The translations under genes and the position numbers were made by a program. A stretch of DNA of 7,621 bases, taken from the NCBI GenBank assembly GCA_038206725.1, contig JBBRAO010000066.1, positions 1-7,621 of the forward strand, written 5' to 3'. Under the pieces are notes generated by a model. It made no database searches. It worked only from the letters and a program-made list of their open reading frames with translations, and was not told the DNA's origin. The DNA comes from JBAXXL01 sp038206725 (lineage in GTDB: Bacteria > Bacteroidota > Ignavibacteria > Kapaibacteriales > UBA2268). Of the stretch, positions 5,676-7,621 are shown piece by piece (the first letter of the stretch is position 1; every line of letters starts with the position of its first letter).

Positions 5676-6925
5676 TTTGCCACCTCCATCGTCCAACCTT
5701 TGCTATTATCTTTACGAAAAAAGTAAAATAAATCGTCATTCTTATTATAATGAATAAATTGTAAAACAGCATTATTAATATTACCTTCAACTTGCCCTTG
5801 CTGAATTAAAGTACCATCTATTGAGTATTCTTGTACAAAATCAACCCCTTTCTTCTGTTTAGAAAAAAGGATATGAGAAATTGCAATAATTGAATTTGCT
5901 CGGGTAAATAATCGGTATGTTCGTACTGGGAAAAGTAAATATTTATTCTTGACTTCGGAAGTATCAATATTACCATCATTATTTTCAAGATATTCAAACC
6001 CTTTGTCATTAGAAAATGGAAGGTTAATAAGATTAAAAGTGTTCTTATTAGCAACATTAACAATATTGCTAGTATAAGGTGTTGCAATAAAAATATCGTT
6101 ATCCACTTTTGTTAAACTTATTTGATAATCAATACCATAGCCAATATATGATTTTGTTAATTTGTCATCAAGAAAATTAGTGATTTTTAGAAAATCACCA
6201 TTATTATTATACTTACCAAGAATTGGTAAAGAATCTAATTTGTTTTGGTAATATTGCCTTATATTATCACTTGTAACAACATAATATTCGTCATTATCAG
6301 TTTTGATAAAATCAAATGCAATTGGACACCCTTTATAAGAGTTTGCAAAAGGTATAACTGATAATAAATTTAGATTTTTATCATATTCGACTAATCCTGC
6401 TGTGTTAGCGATAAGTGAATCATTAGCTTTGTTCTTTTTATAACAATAAGTTCTTAAAGTTGATAAAAGGTAAATATTCTCATCAATTAAAATTCTATTA
6501 AACTGGTTCATTTCTTTGACTCTATCCAAAGGTATAATCCTTTTGTGGTTTCTTACTTTGATATCTATATAATTGTAATCTAGGGTATTCATAAAATATG
6601 GTGAGAAAGATTTTACACAAACAGAATCACTTAGATTTATCTCTGGTTTCAAAATGTTGATCAATTTTCCAGAATTGATATTGTAAATAGTCAAATTTCC
6701 ACTGCCATAATCCAAAACATAGAGTTTATTATCTGAAATATCCACATCCGCTATGCTTTTTAATACAGCATTTTCATTTTCTTGGATAGAAATTTTTGAG
6801 ATGATTTTAAATCTTTTTTCGTAAGAATTATCGATTTTAATTTCATCAGGTTCAAATTTATCAGCACAATAGCTAATAAAGGTTAAATAAAAAAAAGAGA
6901 TAATTAGAAAATAAATATTTTTCAT
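5666..6925 (-). CDS. Exported six-bladed beta-propeller-like protein
   Basis: This 419-aa protein starts with MKNIYFLIISFFYLTFISYC, a signal peptide ending in a cysteine (C20). The -3 to -1 residues I-S-Y are a poor lipobox, so lipoprotein status is open. The body reads as propeller blades: SIADVDISDNKLYVLDYGSGNLTIYNI (58-84), a blade near 140-160 (ILIDENIYLLSTL), NDEYYVVTSD (211-220), VDNDIFIATPY (274-284), RLFTRANSIIAISHILF (338-354) and DLFYFFRKDNSKGWTMEVAKW at the end. The VxDNKLYVLDxxxxxLxxY pattern is typical of Bacteroidota six-bladed propeller proteins that sit beside thiol-redox and small peptide genes. An upstream in-frame ATG at 7066 would add 47 residues without a signal peptide and overlap the peptide gene, so 6925 is preferred; AAAGG lies ten bases before it. 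It is the middle gene of the probable operon. No catalytic residues were recognised; a ligand-binding or scaffold role is likely. Confidence 0.78.
   Translation of the reverse strand: MKNIYFLIISFFYLTFISYCADKFEPDEIKIDNSYEKRFKIISKISIQENENAVLKSIADVDISDNKLYVLDYGSGNLTIYNINSGKLINILKPEINLSDSVCVKSFSPYFMNTLDYNYIDIKVRNHKRIIPLDRVKEMNQFNRILIDENIYLLSTLRTYCYKKNKANDSLIANTAGLVEYDKNLNLLSVIPFANSYKGCPIAFDFIKTDNDEYYVVTSDNIRQYYQNKLDSLPILGKYNNNGDFLKITNFLDDKLTKSYIGYGIDYQISLTKVDNDIFIATPYTSNIVNVANKNTFNLINLPFSNDKGFEYLENNDGNIDTSEVKNKYLLFPVRTYRLFTRANSIIAISHILFSKQKKGVDFVQEYSIDGTLIQQGQVEGNINNAVLQFIHYNKNDDLFYFFRKDNSKGWTMEVAKWE
5683..5687 (-). promoter_or_regulatory. Strong internal Shine-Dalgarno for the thioredoxin-like gene
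   Basis: GGAGG (minus strand) sits seven bases before ATG 5675 and lies wholly within the end of the propeller gene. It is the best Shine-Dalgarno in the window; fusA has none. It fixes the start of the downstream gene and would let it be reinitiated by ribosomes finishing the propeller. Confidence 0.7.
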
Positions 6926-6953
6926 ACACCCAATACCTTTAAAATTTATAATC

Positions 6954-6989
6954 AACCAAGAATTAGGGATTACTCCATTATCCTTGGTT
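6954..6989 (-). promoter_or_regulatory. Intercistronic stem-loop between peptide and propeller genes
   Basis: The 100-base gap between the peptide's stop and the propeller's ATG holds AACCAAG and CTTGGTT arms (6989-6983 and 6960-6954). A nested ATCC/GGAT pairing (6983-6980 with 6970-6967) is also possible. On the minus-strand transcript no U-run follows, so this is more likely an RNA-processing or 3'-protecting hairpin, or a leaky attenuator, than a full terminator. It could give more peptide than propeller mRNA. Confidence 0.45.
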
Positions 6990-7025
6990 TTCAAAATGTA
7001 AAACGCATAAATTAATTGATAAAGA

Positions 7026-7322
7026 TCAATGTTTATGAATTTGAACAAAAATGCCACAAGGCCCAAAACCCGGTTCTGCTAAGTTGATAGTCAAATGAGT
7101 GCCATCAATATTATAACACATACCACTCCCATAACAATTAAATTCATAACCAATAACTTCGCCATTAGGTCCAGATATTGTGCATAAATCGTTGGCTAAA
7201 CCAGCTGCTGTTAGTTGACCGGTACTTACGTCCCAACCAGTAGCACTTTCGTGCTTAATGGTTCCACCGACTCCAGCATACAAATTAGCTGTTAAAAAAC
7301 ATACTCCAATTATAAAAATCAA
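7026..7322 (-). CDS. Small secreted cysteine-containing protein, family unknown
   Basis: The intact frame gives 98 aa from a TTG at 7322. Residues 1-16 (IFIIGVCFLTANLYA) are the hydrophobic core and cleavage region of a signal peptide, with likely cleavage before GVGG. The mature part of about 82 aa is glycine-rich and has four cysteines, C47, C63, C69 and C89, in DLCTIS, FNCYGSGMCYN and FGPCGIF, enough for two disulfides. The end is basic (QIHKH). The TTG has no Shine-Dalgarno and the signal peptide lacks its positive N-region. An ATG at 7354 with AGGA eight bases upstream reads MKKKTSYQ-stop, but one extra A would join it to this frame as MKKENIISIS and complete the signal peptide (109 aa). 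The gene therefore seems to carry a one-base deletion, or uses frameshifting. It heads the probable operon with the propeller and thioredoxin-like genes. I recognise no family. Confidence 0.6.
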   Translation of the reverse strand: MIFIIGVCFLTANLYAGVGGTIKHESATGWDVSTGQLTAAGLANDLCTISGPNGEVIGYEFNCYGSGMCYNIDGTHLTINLAEPGFGPCGIFVQIHKH

Positions 7323-7344
7323 AGTGCTTATTGATATGATGTTT

Positions 7345-7354
7345 TCTTTTTCAT
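7345..7354 (-). other. Original start and A-run frameshift site of the peptide gene
   Basis: On the minus strand ATGAAAAAG begins at 7354, eight bases after an AGGA Shine-Dalgarno. In the current sequence it is one base out of frame with the signal peptide and ends after eight codons at TAA. Six A's instead of five (7351-7347) would restore a 109-aa protein starting MKKENIISIS. Confidence 0.6.
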
Positions 7355-7500
7355 CTTTTTATTCCTGAAAAATTTAAAAAACTTTAATTAATAAAAAATC
7401 TCTCGAAATATCACCAATATTATGTAATTTTATGGTCTCTTATTTTTACAAAATAGGTGATGCTTCGCATTTTTGGTGAAGTTTTATTTATTTTTTCGTT

Positions 7501-7544
7501 AAGCCAAAGGAAAACTTTACCAAGTAAAAAACTTTGGCTTTTTT
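7501..7544 (+). terminator. Orphan plus-strand intrinsic terminator
   Basis: AAGCCAAAG (7501-7509) pairs with CTTTGGCTT (7532-7540) across a 22-base AT-rich loop and runs into T's at 7539-7544. It points away from the minus-strand operon, and no plus-strand gene precedes it. On the minus strand no U-run follows the stem. The rest of 7355-7621 is AT-rich spacer holding the operon's presumed promoter, which I could not place; no gene there is convincing. Confidence 0.6.
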
Positions 7545-7621
7545 GGTTGGGCAATCATAGGCGTGTCTCCTGTCATTTTATCAAATCATTTAATCAATAA
7601 TAATTTTAAAAACCACATAGA

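Noticed and set aside
5676..5696. Upstream ATG giving the CVKC protein seven extra residues (MDDGGGK)
   Set aside because: These codons contain the GGAGG Shine-Dalgarno of the next ATG, and they would place charged residues ahead of an already complete signal peptide.
6926..7066. 47-residue N-terminal extension of the propeller protein
   Set aside because: It lacks a signal peptide, overlaps the end of the peptide gene and would bury the clear signal peptide that starts at 6925.
7420..7554. Minus-strand 44-codon TTG ORF (LPNQKSQSFLLGKVFLWL...)
   Set aside because: TTG start with no Shine-Dalgarno, lysine-rich low-complexity composition, and it runs through the terminator hairpin; no family recognised.
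7517..7576. Minus-strand 19-codon ORF MTGDTPMIAQPKKPKFFTW
   Set aside because: Very short, overlaps the terminator stem in a different frame, and nothing supports translation.

Overview
The window is AT-rich bacterial DNA, most likely from the Bacteroidota/Chlorobiota side of the tree (Bacteroidota, Ignavibacteria or a Kapabacteria-like lineage). The main reason is two separate C-terminal type IX secretion (T9SS) sorting domains, an export route confined to that assemblage. Shine-Dalgarno sequences are weak or absent before several genes, and one candidate promoter has the TAnnTTTG form typical of Bacteroidota. The phylum is an inference; no rRNA or tRNA gene was recognised.

Left part (1-2170, + strand). 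The window opens with about 11.6 copies of the heptamer AGCTCAC. Next comes a short stretch with decayed-looking minus-strand coding fragments, then a complete 461-aa secreted beta-propeller-like protein with a T9SS sorting domain. Directly behind its stop codon lies the 5'-truncated tail of another T9SS cargo protein (end of a fibronectin III-like domain plus sorting domain). Two palindromes sit inside that tail, one an exact 30-bp in-frame insertion-like element. A clear intrinsic terminator follows.

Middle (2171-4530, + strand). A single-gene unit encodes a full-length elongation factor G. Its sequence resembles the spd/mitochondrial EFG1 subfamily rather than the canonical bacterial FusA. 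It has a candidate promoter and leader upstream and a strong hairpin after the stop.

4530-5273 holds no intact gene. It contains a short palindrome, a decayed minus-strand transposase N-terminus (IS1182/DUF772 type) with an in-frame TAG and a frameshift, three copies of a second heptamer (CAATTGA), and a hairpin that could end the minus-strand operon to its right.

Right part (7354-5274, - strand). Three exported proteins appear to form an operon: a small secreted peptide with four cysteines, a roughly 419-aa beta-propeller protein, and a 133-aa thioredoxin-like protein with a CVKC motif. The last two overlap by 10 bp and the third gene has a strong internal Shine-Dalgarno. The layout recalls the NVEALA-type peptide / six-bladed propeller / thiol-redox neighbourhoods of Bacteroidota, but the peptide itself matches no family I recognise. 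This cassette is the best candidate for an undescribed system. The peptide's start region appears to carry a one-base deletion in an A-run, so it may be a pseudogene, phase-variable, or a sequencing error. The right edge (7355-7621) has an orphan plus-strand terminator and no convincing gene.
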